Of a DNA stretch of 64,000 nt, positions 23,501 through 38,500 are shown in pieces. Source of the stretch: Nemopilema nomurai (lineage: Eukaryota > Cnidaria > Scyphozoa > Rhizostomeae > Rhizostomatidae); assembly GCA_003864495.1 (NCBI GenBank), contig ML133438.1, forward strand, positions 248,001 through 312,000, given 5' to 3'. The first letter of the stretch is position 1, and each line of letters starts with the position of its first letter. The notes under the pieces were generated by a model. The model had not been told where the DNA came from, did no database searches, and was given only the letters and a program-made list of their open reading frames with translations. Position numbers and translations under genes: made by a program.

Positions 23501-26500
23501 ACTTTTGTTCTGTATATGTTGTTCTATATTAGCTATTTCTATGTTTATTATTTCCTCGAAACAAACTTAGAGTGTTCAGTCATAAAGTCCCTAAGATTAT
23601 GTTGATTACCTCTTATGAATTCATTTTGGTGGTTGGTATTTCTCTGCTGCGCAGATAAAATAGAGATGATAAGAGATGATAAGGGGTATTAGATAACAGA
23701 ATTAAGACAAAAACTGAAAAGATACTAAGATACTAATAGGTTTGAATGCCCTTTTTATACCTATGTTTCAAGCATGACGTCATGCAAAACCCTTCAAAGA
23801 TCAATTGTTTTTCCAATTTTTGCAACATTTATTCATCTTCTCTTTATAGCTATTGCAACTAATAACATGGATATTAAAAAGAAGGTAAATTAACATTACT
23901 TCACTCCTGAGTATGTATCAAGTGCCTAGCAAATTTCCATCTATTGTACTCATTTATTTCTTCCATTATGTTTATAGTAATTAGTTTATATGCTCTTTGT
24001 GTCTTAAGACGCCTTTGATATTTTATGCATTAATACTTTTGTGCCCCAATTCATTGGCACGACCATATTCTTGCTCAAATCTTAACGTTCCGGCATAGAT
24101 GGTGTCGTATAGCCTCTTTCTTGTGCTAAGCCATCGATACGGATACATTTTCTGTTGGCATTTATTTTCTATATCTTTATATATGCGGCATTTTCGCATT
24201 TTGGCACAGGTTTTGGAGCAGATTTCACGCGAGATTGTCAATGTTTCCAATGTGCATTCAGAATCGTTGTGTCATATTATGGACTTCGAAAGAGAAAGAG
24301 CTGAAGAGTTTCTTGTTTCAGTAAGTCTTTCTTGATTTGACATTTGAACACGATTGGCATTTATCATTCAAGGAACGTTCAGTGTTTTTTGAGTACTTTG
24401 TTTCATTCCCAAGACTCCTTAAAACGTGGAACTAAGATGATGTGGGAGTTGGTGTAGCAGTGTAACAGTTATAACAGGGTTATAACAGAATGCAAAAGAG
24501 AAACTGCTGTTTGCAAGGAAATATTGTTTTATAGGAGCAAAGCCAGAATTATGTTGTTTGTGAAATATGACAAATTCTCGAATATTGATACATGTGGCAG
24601 TATGTCGACGTTGCTCTTGTATTCCTCAATATTTTGCAAGTTGAAATAACACAATCGTCATACAAAAGTCAACTTTCTCCATCCACTGCAAGCCAAATAC
24701 TTGTTGTATTTTACACCAATTCTTCTTACACACGTGCTGCTTTTCCAACACCAGGGACAAGGTGGTTATGGCCTGAGTGTCTGGGAGAAGGACGATCATG
24801 GTAAATACTCCATGGCTGACGTCGCTTGTGATTATTTTGACGAAGGTTCGTATCGAGTTATTGACCATTTCACCAATTATACTATGATAAAGGATGAGTA
24901 TCAAGTAGGCAAATTCGATAGTTAATGGATAAAGGAACATTAGGATTCTTGCGACGAAGTAGTTTAGACTTGGCAAGGTAGCTCTAACGAAACCAGTATG
25001 TTAAGTGTAAGATTGAAATTTTGTGACAAAATCGATGAAGTCAATAAAAATGAAGAACATGCTTGCTATGAATGCACAACAATGCAAACATTTATACGCA
25101 TATCAATAATCAGATTTAGACAAACGATTAGTGTAGGCATATTCTTAGTTTTTTTGGTTTGTTTATCATTGTTTAAATTTCTAATCGCAGATGCAGGCAT
25201 TCTGAAATGTCTTCTTAGTCCAACGGGGGAGTACTTCATTGCCCTGGATACGGAGGTGCTTCTTATTACATTAGATTTTATCACATTAGATTTAATTCAA
25301 GATGCTTTAACCACCCTTCACGTAACGGCACAATCATGGGCATGATCAGATGATTTAAACTGGCCAATCAAAAATCTATGTTGAAATAGAAGCTTTCCAA
25401 GTTATTATCTAATGGAATGTGATGCTAGACGAATGACTGGGGTCAAGCCACATCGAGTTTCTGGCTCTACAAAGTGATTGCAGTTCCATGTTTAGTACCA
25501 TGTTTAAGGGCCATGTAAACATTTGTTTATTGCTATTCAATGTTTAATTTTATTCTTTATAACCATCCTAATATTCTACTGTGAAATCAAATTAATTACT
25601 ACTTCATCCTCGATAGCATCGCATCAGTTTATGGTCAGTCGACTCATTAACACCACTGATTTACTTCACCGATGTCCAAGTCAAGGATTTCATTCTCTAC
25701 TGGACAAATCCTGTCGATGAGGATTCTAGAACGAAGTAAAGGACCTTGCCGTTTTTCAAATCCTTAACTTAAACATTCGCATCACGAAAGCTTTTTAAGG
25801 ATCGTTATCCGAATTGGCACTGTGTGAAATTCCCAACACTCCTAGGGTGGCAAAGTTTGTTATGTCGTAGCTTGAAACAGAACTGAACGTCGCCATAGAA
25901 CTATAGTCAGCACATGCTGAGAAATATGACTCTGTTTCTATACTCATTACAGGGATTCTTCTGACGACATAAAGTTGGTGGTTTTGACCATGCCGGAAAA
26001 CAAGGTGACACAACTGGACAATTTTCAGATGCATTGGCTACTAGATAATATTTTTAAATATTTTGCAGGGCCAATGCCATTCTTTTTTAAAAGCATTAGG
26101 TGCTGTAAGATTTGGAACTTTTTTACTGGATTCGTAAATGGCTACTATGTCTCTCCCTTAGAAATCGCTACTCCAAGTCTTCTCACTTCCGAATTTCGAA
26201 CACGTGTACACGTTGCAAGTGTCAGCTTGTTCTGAACTGGCCTCCGTGGATTCCCAACTGGTATGATTCTCCTTTCATGAATTTGACGTTAGCCAAACAT
26301 AAGCCAGTATTTGTCGTTTAAAGATATCGTGCACTCGATTCTTTACATGTACCCAATGTTTAATCAACCAGACAACAACCATTCTTTATTCGTAAGCCAT
26401 GTGACTGCTTTTAGTTTCACTATATAAATGGAAACTTAATGCTTGAAAAAATACTCATTATTTTAGTTAAAATATTTTCGATCAAGCATGTGCCATTGCT

Positions 26501-29500
26501 GCTTCGTTTTTCATGTCTCTTACACTGATAATTCTGTAGTGGTCAATGTTTGTTTGTTCACAAAGCTTTGTCCGCACCTAGGACACAATCTATTTCATTG
26601 AGGGTGTCGAAGATTGTGGAAGGTTGGTTTTGGTTCAATTTTTTTCTTTGTTCGGGTAAATGCTTGGCACGGTCTACTGTGTTGTTTATGCATTCCCAGA
26701 ACTGCTTTTGATTTTTTATGAAATATAAATTAGTTAAAGCTAGTTTGAAATTCTACTCTGTTTGTCAGCTTTTTTGAAGATGAAGTGGTAAAAGAAGAAT
26801 TGGACATTTCAAGCATTCGTCTGCGATGTCTTACCGAAGCACTTCCGAGTAGCAGGTACGAGTGAGATTGTCTGCTTTGCTATAATGCCAAAATGTTAAA
26901 AAACCCAGCTTAGACATCGATCATACCATAGAACCTTAAATGTTGTTCCTCCTCCCCACGTTTCCATTCATTATTCTTTCTTTCGCGTACCAGTCACATA
27001 TGACAATACCCTTGTCATGTTATTGTGCTGGCCATTTTTGTCTTCATGCTGAGGAGCCTATGCATATTGAGTGTAATTGAACTTGATGCTATTTGCTAGT
27101 CATCATCCTCAGTCTGCCTCGATTGTGTAAAAGATCCGCTGAAGGCATATTCTCTCCTATTCTTAGCAGTTTTTAATTATTCCTGAATGCTGCAAAGGCA
27201 TTTTTTTGCAATTTTAAGCACACCCACCTCACTATTCTTAATAACAGATTGTAAGCTTCGATTATGTTGAAGAATTTGGCAAGTGCAAGCCTTCTTTTTT
27301 CAGATTTATGCGACTCCTTCACAAACAGAAGTTTGACCAAGCTGTGGAATTCGCAAACCAATATAACCTTGATGTGGAGGTATGGTGTCTTGCCTAATTT
27401 TCTTTTTTTTTTAATTACGATTCCCAGTTTTATAGTTATTTTGCTCTACAGCTGGATCTGTTTCTTTGTGAAATTTTTTTTGCACGAAAGTATTCACAAT
27501 TTATTGATCAAGATCTGTCTGAAATAACGTAACATAATCTTATCATTTTTTTATTCAAGCTCGTCTATTGCGTAAAAGTCTCTGCAATACTGAACCAACT
27601 CGAACCTTGGGGACGGTCAGGCCCTAAAACCGACGAAGAGTACGAAGAGAGCATCAAGGAACTGAAGCAGTGTTTGGACAAAATAACGGTTCGTTTGCTG
27701 CTAAGAAATTCAACACATTGTCATTCTAAACACGGAAGGCCATCGTTTCTTATGTTATTTATTCGCTATCAGCGACTCATTTGATTGAATATTTTCAACA
27801 TGATAAGTGTAAGGTATTACTAATTTAATTAAGCTATGAATTTGCAGATCACTTGAAGAATCATGAAGTTTTTATTGCCATTCAAGACATAACTGCAAAC
27901 ATTACTTCACTTTTCCATCTTATTAGATGTGTATTCATGTGATATTTGTGGTTTTCTAAACTAAGATGCTTAAACAAAGCAATCAGATTTATTGGGTTGG
28001 GAGAAGTCTCACCCGCTACATATTCAAAGAAGTTCGCTGCTTCGAAAAATGCTAAAGAGGCTCTTCCATCTAAAGCTGGATTGTATGTCTGATGACATTG
28101 TCTCGCGTCCATTGCTTCTGCCTTTTTGACAGTACCTCTAAAAATGATGGATTTAACAAGTGGCTCATTCAATGCCTGGTCTTCCCATTGGGTAGCAGCG
28201 TGTAGCGAAAGGAACGTTTAATCCAAAGCTACAATGCCTGTCAAAATGCGTCTTTTTCCCCAGATTATTTGGATGTTTTACTTTGCTACCAAAATTGTTT
28301 TAGGGGGAAGGAGGGGGATTAGCAGTCATTGGCGCATCGAAGAAATAAAATCGAAAAAACCAGAGAAAATACTGAGGTGTTCCAAGGACGTTTGACCGGC
28401 ATTGTAGATATGTAAACCCTTTAAGTAATTTGGATCCTCGTCATCTTAAGTGACTACTTGAAGCTTGCATTGAAAGACTTGTATTTTTCATTCGCAGGAT
28501 ACATCGCAGATAATCAATTACTGTATTGATGCCACACTCAGAACATTTGACGCAACATTTGATCTTTTGAAATACGCAAAGAAAAGAGTGAGCCAAATTT
28601 AAACGTTATTCGACTATTTCGTTTGCTTGCAAGCTCTTAACCTTTTTGTATCAAAATTTCCAGCTGATTGAATTTTCCAAGTCTATTTTCTCTTATAACT
28701 CTTTTGCTCCTTGTTGAACGATTAGGCAGTTTACTGGTTCTAAGATTACAGCTAAGTTTCTCTTTATCTCTCTGTCATTGATATCCGTGTCAAAACTAGC
28801 CTTTTCTTTGTAAGCCAAAGCTTTTTGTTGAGCTCCATCGTGTCTTTTGTAGCTTGACTCGAAAGATGGAAGCTGGACATCCACCGCAAATGTGCAGTCG
28901 GTAATTTCTTTATTTACCTCTCACTCAAATGTAACAGTCCTTAATGCCGAACGCATACTTGAAGTACCTATCTGTTATACACTCACTCTTCAGAGTATGC
29001 AAATGCCAGAAAACTATCGAAAGGTGACATAAACTGCACTTTAAGGTAGTTATTGGCTTGATCTAATGGGGAGAGATACTGGATGTCCTTATATGAAACC
29101 AGCTCTGATCAGCGTGGGGAAAATTTTTATCGTTTGAAAAACTCATAACATATGTTTAAAAAATAATAACAATAAATATTTCGTCTAACTAATGTTTCTC
29201 CAGGAATTCAATTGATCAGAATAGCAATACAAAGATATGATATTAGCTACTCAGATGCAAAACTGGAGATACTTTAAGGTTGATGGTTTTACAACGATTT
29301 TCATTGAAAATAATTGCTTGATTTGTTGATTGACTGTTTGACTTAATCCGTTTTTACGTGCGATTTCAACAGGCATTCTTGTTGATAGTTTTTCAAATCA
29401 TCTATGAACAAATGCTTGCATTTCTTTAACGTATTGCCTTTCTTGATATTTTTTTCCTTCTTAGCTTCCTGATGCCTTGAACAGACTGATAACTTTCGAG

Positions 29501-32500
29501 GTTGCATTTGGCTCAAAGAAATTTAGGTAATTATCAAAATCTCTGTTTTTTTTAAAATTTTGCTGTGATCAGTTTTCCGATTCCACCTTTTAGCCAGATT
29601 TTCATACTCAATCAACAATGATACTTAACATATACCTTCGATGATAGTCTTTAGCCTTGCAGATGAAACAAGCAAAAATCTGGACTTTAGAAGCAGGGAT
29701 GAAAGGTTTTCTGGTCTTTAACTAACTGTACGTCACTTATGCGCATTCAATTTCGTACCTCCTTAGTGCCGATGGGTGGAAGTCTTTCTTAAATGCGTCA
29801 CTACTGAATGAGGTGATGAACTGTTTCGAAACGAACGTTGCAGCCGCCATTGTCATCTGGCGTCGTCATCAGGTACGCTCTTGTTTCCTGGAAATCGATA
29901 CGGAAGAATTGCCTTGTTGCTTCCTTGTTGTCGATATCTTATTTTATCTAGCAAGCTTGCTTATGATCGTAGGTCTCTTTTTGCAGCTGAAATCCTTACA
30001 CTCTGATTTTGATACAAATAACAAAAGCGAAACGGTCCATAATGTGACAAGAAAGCGCTAGCATCCCGGAATATGCATGCTTTGCGAAAAATTAGCTGAC
30101 GTTCCTTTCCAACAGCATCCTATCTTCATCTGTTTTGAGGGAAGAAAACTTGAAAATGAAATGTATTTATGACAGTTCCCTCCCTTATGATATCAATATC
30201 ATTTATATCCTTATATCTATATTGATATCTTCAATTTAATTATTCAAATCTTTCGTTTTCGTTTCGTTTTCACCAGTCTGAGCTTGAGGCTTCGTTCACA
30301 TCTTCGAAGTTGATGCCACTGCTTTCTTCAATACCCGAAACTGCACCATCGAGTAAGATCATCAAATGGCTCAAAGAAGATTTCGTTCCGTTCATTCTAA
30401 CTAAAGTTCCCGACGGGCAGGTGAGTAATTCTCAGCTTATGAAAATTTTCAACAATTTGGAGTCTGGATTGCTTGCTGGCTCATAGAGACTGATTCAAAC
30501 ACAAGCTCTATTTATAGACCTCTATTTTTCATAGCCAGGATTTGTTTTTTTCATCTCTTAGCATTTATGTCCGTCTCTCTTAGTCCCCTCTACTTATCAA
30601 TGCGAGCCTCCCTTTGCAACCATAAGCAAAAGAAAGACTTACACGTCAAAATATTGTACAGTTATGACATCGAAAGGCCTTTGATTTATTGAATAGCGCC
30701 GCATTAGTTAAAGTACATAGTTATTTATGGTACGTAGTTTTTTTATAGTATATCAATAACGTAGTATCATTTTGGAACTCCTATGAATTATTTGAATTGT
30801 TCGAAATTTTTTATGCTCATCTTTTTTATTAAAATATGCCAGGTTCAGTTGGTAAAATGGCTAGATGCCAGAGCAAGAAACATGGAGATCACAGAGAAAG
30901 TTAGTTGCCGTTTGATAAACAAACCAGCTCCTAACAATATCTAATTCATTCAATTCTTATTGATTGCTACTGGAAGTCTCCTTTCCTTTGATAACGTTTG
31001 ACCATTCCCAAACCTACAACACCTACAGTCCCGGACAAAACCATTGAGGCAAAATGCAGTTTCTAAACTTGTTAGTTTTATGTTGCCCCTATTAATTCAA
31101 GTCTCCCCTTCCCCCTGAATATATAATGGAATCACAGTTCAATAAAATACGTTCCAAAAATCTGCATTCAATATTTAATTTGGGGGAGGGAAGGCTATTT
31201 CCAAGGAAAAGTGAAAGTTTTTCGTTTTCAAGAAAGTTTTGTAAAATTCCAACAACTCTTGGTCTGGGAGTTTTTTTTGCTTTTAAAATCATCGTCTTTG
31301 CTGCGAGTCAATGAATTTGGAATTTAATTGTGAGTACTTCCAAACTGAGTATACTGTTTCATTGTTCGAATTATCAGCCTACGTCTCTTTGTTGCAGGAT
31401 AACTGGCCTCACAATGCTCTAGAATTGGCGGAGGTGATGTTTAAGACGTTCTCCAGTGTTGCCAAGAGCAACTATGGCCAAGGCAACGCCACCCCTGCCC
31501 AGTTTGCCATGCAAGTATGTGCTTTGCGAAACCTTTTCCTTATAGAAAGAAAGGACATTGAAAATGCTGTATACGTGCAACACTATATACAAGCAAATTT
31601 TTGCTTCGCTATTAAAGGTTACCGAGGAAGGTCATTGAGGGCAATGCTGGTTTTTGGCCTAAAGCTTTTCCATCTAAGGCAATTATTTGTCAGCTGTTAT
31701 GATTTTTTAACATTCGTTTTTGGTTTGTGATATCAGATTTTTTTCTAATAGAGACTATGTTTGTCTACTAGGTCTGCAAGCTAAGCATACCATGTTGTGT
31801 GCAGGATAAAGGTTCACGGGTAAGTTTGTCATTTTGTTTCCTGTTTAGCATAAAACAGATGTCACATACATTGAAAAACTAAAGATTGACACTTGACGTA
31901 TTCATATCTCTTATTAGTATTTTCACACGAACTGGAAATGGCTTAACGCTCTCCCTCAAACTATGTTTGCCTTTTTTCCTGGTGCACCAAGATTTTTATC
32001 CAGACGTTCCCCAGCCTTTTGAAGGGTTTATTGTCTGCATGTGCACTCTCTCTTGTGTCAAAGCAGTAAAATATCAAAATTGTTTGGGGTTGTGGTTGTG
32101 GAAGAACCTCAATGTCTGGTTGAACTTAATACTTGAATATCTTTTAGGCTGAGCAGGAGGACACCCTCGCAGCGGCTATGACGAGAATCGCGGAACTGGT
32201 GACAAGCCTCAGAGAAATAAGCTCACTTCATAGCCAGTTTGCTTGTAAGCTTAGCCTTCGTGCATACCAAAAGGTGAGGAAATTAAACTTTCTTCTTGCA
32301 GATTTTTCCAGGATTTGTCAAGTCTGAGAGTATTCAAGGAACCTTCTTTTCCAGTGTTCCAACTAAGATACATGGCTAGTTAGTAGCTAAATTATAATAC
32401 CTTTGCTCGAAAGTCACTTTTCATGTCCTATAAGACCTAGAGTTTCTTGGACAGGAATCCGAGTTTTCAAGGGAAAAGGTTATGTACGTTTGACAGCAAA

Positions 32501-35500
32501 ATGTTTTGCAGCTACTACTTGATAAATGCCCTAGAGGGGTAGAGGTTACCAAAGTTCAAGACTATTTTGTATAAATAAAGCTTTATCCTCGCCCCACCGT
32601 GAATGGAAAAGGGCGCTACTAGAGCGGATTCCTTTTTCCATCAAACCTAAAACGAGCTGCAGCTTGGAAAAGTAGGCCTAAGAATTTTTATGACGTTGGA
32701 CAGAATGTTACGTTTTTGTTCTCGAGCTCTTAAGGTCTTCATTACATAATTATGCAAATATTTTAAAGATTGGAGTACGTAACTGGATGGACGAAGTAGA
32801 GTGAACAGTTATCCCTAGTACAATTTGCTTGGGATTTTTAAGACGGGTCTTTTTTTGTTCTTGAACGAGCCCTCTATCTATGTTCGGCAGGAAAACTCGA
32901 AGACAATTGCATTCCGACTGTTGGACCGGGTTCTCGTCCCGGAGCTGATTCCGGCTACCGTTGAGAAATACGTCAAGCCGTATGCAGCAAAACACAGCCT
33001 CACTATTGACGATCTGCTTCTTGCATACGTAGACGTAAGCAACCTAATTTCGATTCAGTTTATAAATGGAAGAATGGCATGACTAATTTCGTAAAATCGT
33101 TGCTCGCTTTTCTTACTCGGATGCCAGAAATGCTCTAGTCTAGTTGTTCAGCTCTAATTTAGATTTTGAGCGAAGATTCTTTTTTTTTCTGGAAGGCTCG
33201 CTGTTTCTTTTAACAAAGGTGGTGGATCATACGGGGGTTTGCTATTAAATACTTTGCATACGTTAAATGGTTTCGTTAATATAATCTCAATATAATCTTA
33301 TTTTGTATTATTATAACACCTCCCGGAAATTTTCGACAGAAAGTCCTTGATTACTGATTAATATATTTCTCGTAGGATCTAATTGAGAGGCAGCCAAGAA
33401 TATCTTCTTCAATCTGGCACTCAAAACTGATTGCTATAACTGAATGCATCAAAAACAAGGAGGTAAATCATATTTACAATGTTAACGAGTGTGATCAGGT
33501 TATGGCCTTTGGTAAAGTAGTTTGAAAATGTTTTTTAGTTTTGTACATATAATCATAAAATGCAATGGATTTAGCCACGTATAGATTTTATCAGCAGTAA
33601 CTTTTTATACTGCTTTCAATTTATGAAAGTTGCAATGTCAGCCTGTTATTACTAGTCCTAACTTTCACGAAAAATGCTGTGAGAAAGTAATCAAAATGAA
33701 ATTACACGTCATCTTGTTGCATCATCTGTGAGTACATTGTGCTAGAAGAAGCTGCCTGCGAGTATTTCATGCTTAACATAATATTCTCCAAACAAGGCTT
33801 GCGCAGATGCTCTTCTATTTTAAATCCACTCATCACGGGGGTATTGTCCAGCCAACAAAGTACAGCATTGGAGATCTTACAACGTCTTGTCATAATCTAG
33901 AACGCCCTGTCCCACTCATTTCCTGAATCTGTCTTGATTTGTTTAGAAATGTCCCACTCTACTTCCTTGTAAACGACTCTGATTGAACTTGGTGACAAGG
34001 ACGACGACAAATAAAAGTCCATGTTGCAATCGACAATTCTTCATTGAAATAGGCGAATCCAATTACAAGAACGACGTAATCAAGGACAAGTCTGTAAAAA
34101 GACGCTAGGCTTTTTATTTGTCGTCGTCCTTGTCATCAAGTTCCTTATTAAGCTGCGCTTCCCGAAATCCAAACCCATCGATTCTGATTGAATAATGGCT
34201 TATGTGGTGATCAGAATTTTCCCTGAATGAAGTCTGTGACCTTTGTATCCTTGCACCTAACCTCCTGTAACTTGATGTTCCTAGCTGCAATGCACAGCCA
34301 CAATGCGAATCATGAGTGTTGCAACGAGCCCTTGGAGCTCCAACGTCCAAATGCTGGTGAATGCTATGATCGAGTCCCATCCCAAGTAAGTCAGCGTTTA
34401 CCTGGTTTCAAGTACTGGAAGCCCAATTATGCTGACATCTGGTGCTTTAGCTTCATGTATAGTTCCTTCAAAAATTTGTAGCAATGGTAGAATGATGATA
34501 TGTACTTCCATATGTGTTTGCCGTTAATTAATGTCGTGCTAAATGTTCATGGTTGTCTGGAAAAATTTAATTGTCTTCTTTGTTATTTCTTTGATTTGGA
34601 CTCTCCGGTTTTATCAAAGCCGCAGTAATATGCATTTCGCAATGCAATAGTCTTGCAGGCTCAAAGACATTTTTAGTCATCGGAAGCCTATTTTACCTAT
34701 TGAGATTTATACATGTAATTTTATTTACTCATGATCACTGTTTTCATAACCTTTGTTCGATTTCTCTTTTCACAGCAACAAGGAGCTTAAACAAAAGTAT
34801 CGGTTTGCAGAGCTGAAGACGACCATGATGAAGTATGGTATAAGAGACTATGACGTGGCTGGGGCAGTTAAAGGAGCTGTAAGTATTTTGCTTGTACTGC
34901 CTGGTGAACTGTTTTGCTATCATTCCATTTTACGTAATTTTTGCTTTTGCTGTTGGACTTTTCACTTGATGATAGGGACCTTCTCTATCCGTAGGATACT
35001 ATTCGCTACATTTTCAAGTGTGACATTGAAAGTGCTTTTGAGGACGCCATGCAAGTCGCAAACACGTACAGCATTGACCAACAAACTGTTTACTTTCACC
35101 GAATCGAGTACTGGATAAGGAAAGACATGGTAAAGCGTTGTATGATATTTATAATCTAACAACCTTTGTCGGCCTCTCACTCGACCATTTAAGTTTGTCT
35201 TATGAACACTGTTATATTGTTACGCCTGACCTTTATCCTTTATAACCCCTGACCTTTAACCTCTTATGGCATTTTGACCCTGAATCTACTATTTGCTCTG
35301 TCTAATCTTGTTGCCTCATTAGTTCCAACTCTATTATTTATCTGTTGTATCAGTGGTACTTAGGAAAGTGTACTCACGACAACTCAAAGGAGCTGCTTCG
35401 ATCCAATATATAGCCGGATTTTTGAGGGTCATACTTTTGACAGAGAGACCCTATAATAATGAAGCAATGAGAGCACTTTTTGTATTAATTCAAATTTTAT

Positions 35501-38500
35501 GTTTTATGTACCTTTTTGATCCAACTAGATCGAAGCGAGCTGCAATCTCCTGCGGTCGTTAGATCTGAAAACCAGTGTAGCTGTTACGAATGCCATCATA
35601 TCCTGGACTATTGTCACCCTTGAAGATCCGCCGTTGGACGAAGAGGTTTCATTTCTTAAGCTATCTTCACTCTATAGTAAAATCTGGTTTCTTGATCAAG
35701 TGTAAAATGCTCTGAATAGAACCATTTGGCTCATTATCAACCTCAAATTGTGAACAAATGAAAGCAGCTTGAAAGCCACTGTGTATATTTTTTTAAATCT
35801 AGTATTCTTATTGTTGAAGCTGAAATTGGTAAGCATAAGCTCCGTGTCTGATTTGTCGATAAGTTAATTTCCAGCCATTATATATGCCTGAAAGGGTTGA
35901 GAGAAATTTAACGAGCTATTGCACCTGCATTTTCATTTTTCAACAACTATTGTTGCTTCCCAGGAAAAAGTCGATTGTAACCGAAGAGTTCGTGCAGCTG
36001 TGGAAATTTGTCGCACAATGTCGCTTCTAGGTAAATGAATGTTTGTCTGAAAGAAAATTGTTCTCGTCTTCGTCTGTTTGATGATTGCCAAATTTGATCA
36101 ACATGTATCACCTTTGCCATTTGACACCTCAGTCAACAATCTTATCAGACATCGTCAAATAGCCCAAGTGGACTACAAGGCATTTTATGCTTTTTCAATC
36201 TTTACAGGCCACGTTACGAAAAAAGCAAAGAACCTACCTAAATTTAGCTACAAGCTGCTTAGTTGTCAATTTCTCTATCACATCAACTTTCACTCCGTAA
36301 CTGTCAAATGTCAGCTGCCGCGTACACCATTAGACGTTTAGTTGTTCATTATTTGGTAACTTCAATGTTTGATATTTCCGTCTTTGGGTCTGAGCAATTC
36401 TTTAAGCAGCCTGCGCGTCATAATAGTTTCTGTCAATATTATCTTTGTCTTCTTTTAGATTCTGGCTTTAAGAAAGAGAGAGCAGACACGCTAAAAACCT
36501 TACGGAGCATCTTAGCACTCCAGGTGTGTATCTTTGAGAAAGGGGCAAAAGCTGGTTTTCCTTCATTTTGCTTAAAATGGAGCATTTAATCAAGAAAATT
36601 ACAAGCTCGATATATTTATAATGTCTCATTCAATGCAATAAAAGAACAATATTCAAGTATCAGGGCGTTTAAAATAACAGTATTTATGTAATATAACAGA
36701 TGCTGATTGGCTTTCCTGTTGAAATATGTGATGATACAGTAATATGTTTGATGATTATAACTGTTGTTATTATTGTTGTTGTGTCACTGTTTATTGTCAT
36801 TAAGTAGAGTTGCCCTCATTTTATTAACATTCCCTCGTATTTTGTCATGAGTAATTGCAGTATAACATTACTATCTGATCTTGAAGACACCTGTAACTTC
36901 ATCTGTTCGCACCATTTCGCTCTAGCTAAGGTATGGTGTTTACCTCTCCCTGGATGACTATGATGACCAGGAGGTGAAAGACAAAATTTGGAAGGACTTC
37001 ATATCTGGAACAGATAACCAAAAGGTGTGTACTTTTAAAGTTTCTTAACTGACGTAGCTGCATAGGCTCTTTCTATACACTAGGAACTGGACATTTCCAG
37101 TTTTCATTAGTTTTTACGTGCATTACATATTGAGCTTGAGTTAACGATATCCTTCAGCTTGGTTTCGTTTTGTGAACAAATTTTGAGCATCTAGCCACTA
37201 GCAAGCATTCACAATAAATGATACTAAAATGCGAACGGATATCGAAACAGATCACAAGATCTCTCACAACAGATCATCCACTCTGGCCTTTTTATTGTGT
37301 CAATAAATTCAGGCCGTCTGATAATAATTGAATAAGTAAATAAATGAGCAAATAAATAAATGAATAAATAAATTGTTTCGACAGCTTTTTATGTTGGCTT
37401 TTATTCGCTTTTGTTCTCGTTTACTCTATACTAATGTCAAGATTAATATATATTAATTTAATATTAATGCTAATTATTTTGTTGATAAGGAGGTGACAAA
37501 CGGATCGAAAGATACCTCAAGCAGATCTGCCAAGGCTGAACGGTATGTTTCAAAAGGTTTTGTTTTACTTTATTTTGCTTTGATATGCTTTTATGGTCAA
37601 TAATGTTTTCATCTTATAACTGTCGCTGCTCTTCGATAAAGCACCTTTGTTTTGGCTGTCAATAATTTTGATTGGAGCTGGGATGTTACCTAATGCTGGG
37701 ATGTAAGCATTTTGCAGACTAGAGTACCAATATTTTACTGCATCTGCTTGCAAAATTCTTTTTATTACTCTGATTTGTAGCGTTTTCTATTTCTCGGCAT
37801 TCTTTTATGTTGTGCATGGATAAAAGGTGTTTGCAGTTCAGTTGTAATCCATTTTTATTTTACTTAATCAGATTGGCAGATCTTCTTGGTTTTGATGATG
37901 TTGTAAAACGGAAGCAAGAAATTTCAGTTTATCTTAGTAGAGGGAGCACGAAAGAAGCGTTGAAAATATTGAGGTTTGATTATACTTTGGTATGTCCCTG
38001 ATAGAATAGACGTTTGTGTATGTTCATGGAAAGTGTTTTGTTTTTTTATGTTCTTTTGCGCCAGCGGAAAAGCATCTTCTTCCTTATGCCGAAATACCAC
38101 GTGTTTCTCTATTCTACATCAGGTTTGCGCTTTGATCTTGCAAGTTCTGCAGCAAAAGCAAAAATGGTTTTAATAATGCTGGCGTCAATTTAAAATTGAC
38201 TTTCACGTCTGTTTGTCGATATCGTGTGGGCAAAACCTTTCCACGCTTGCGCTTTCAAGTTGTTGCTCCTAGTTTAACCATCGATGCAATTATCAAACAA
38301 CTGCTAGGCATAGAACTCTGCGTAGCAACTTTGTGCCGTGTTTCATTTTCTTCTGATCAGGCAATCAAAGGCGATCATAGAAGCCTGATCTACATAATTT
38401 GAGGAACTTTGCTTTTTATGTGTATTTATCAAATTTCTCTCCTTCTTTTCTCTTTTCCTCGCTATTTTGTCTACTTTATTGCAAACCTTAGATATCTTAT

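Larger units (their letters stand above)
20501..26855 (+). other. KNTC1: KNTC1 exons 1-15 (N-terminal beta-propeller)
   Basis: Exons: 20501-20641, 21171-21291, 21691-21751, 22266-22320, 22818-22887, 23416-23496, 23850-23884, 24210-24320, 24755-24845, 25191-25255, 25617-25735, 25953-26004, 26162-26260, 26582-26622, 26769-26855. Propeller strands recognisable against human include VMVIGER+SSGTLNIAH, FIALDTE+HRISLWSVDSLTP, FSLPNFEHVYTLQVS, DTIYFIEG and IRLRCLTEALP. The propeller contacts Zwilch. Exon 7 is only 35 bases. Exon 9 is drawn to the weaker donor at 24846 because the extra codons align with the family; a stronger-looking donor at 24801 keeps the same phase. Confidence 0.85.

Noticed and set aside
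24755..24800. KNTC1 exon 9 ending at the strong donor GTAAAT (24801)
   Set aside because: Extending to 24845 adds codons that resemble the propeller strand in the family and keeps the same phase; the short form remains possible as a splice variant.
25191..25345. Long open frame as KNTC1 exon 10
   Set aside because: Using the donor at 25256 joins DTE to HRISLWSVDSLTP of exon 11, which fits the family; the longer frame does not.
33995..34014. FLAG-tag-like sequence (DKDDDK then stop) suggesting vector contamination
   Set aside because: It is not the full epitope, occurs as part of a 31-bp inverted repeat in intron sequence, and no vector sequence surrounds it.
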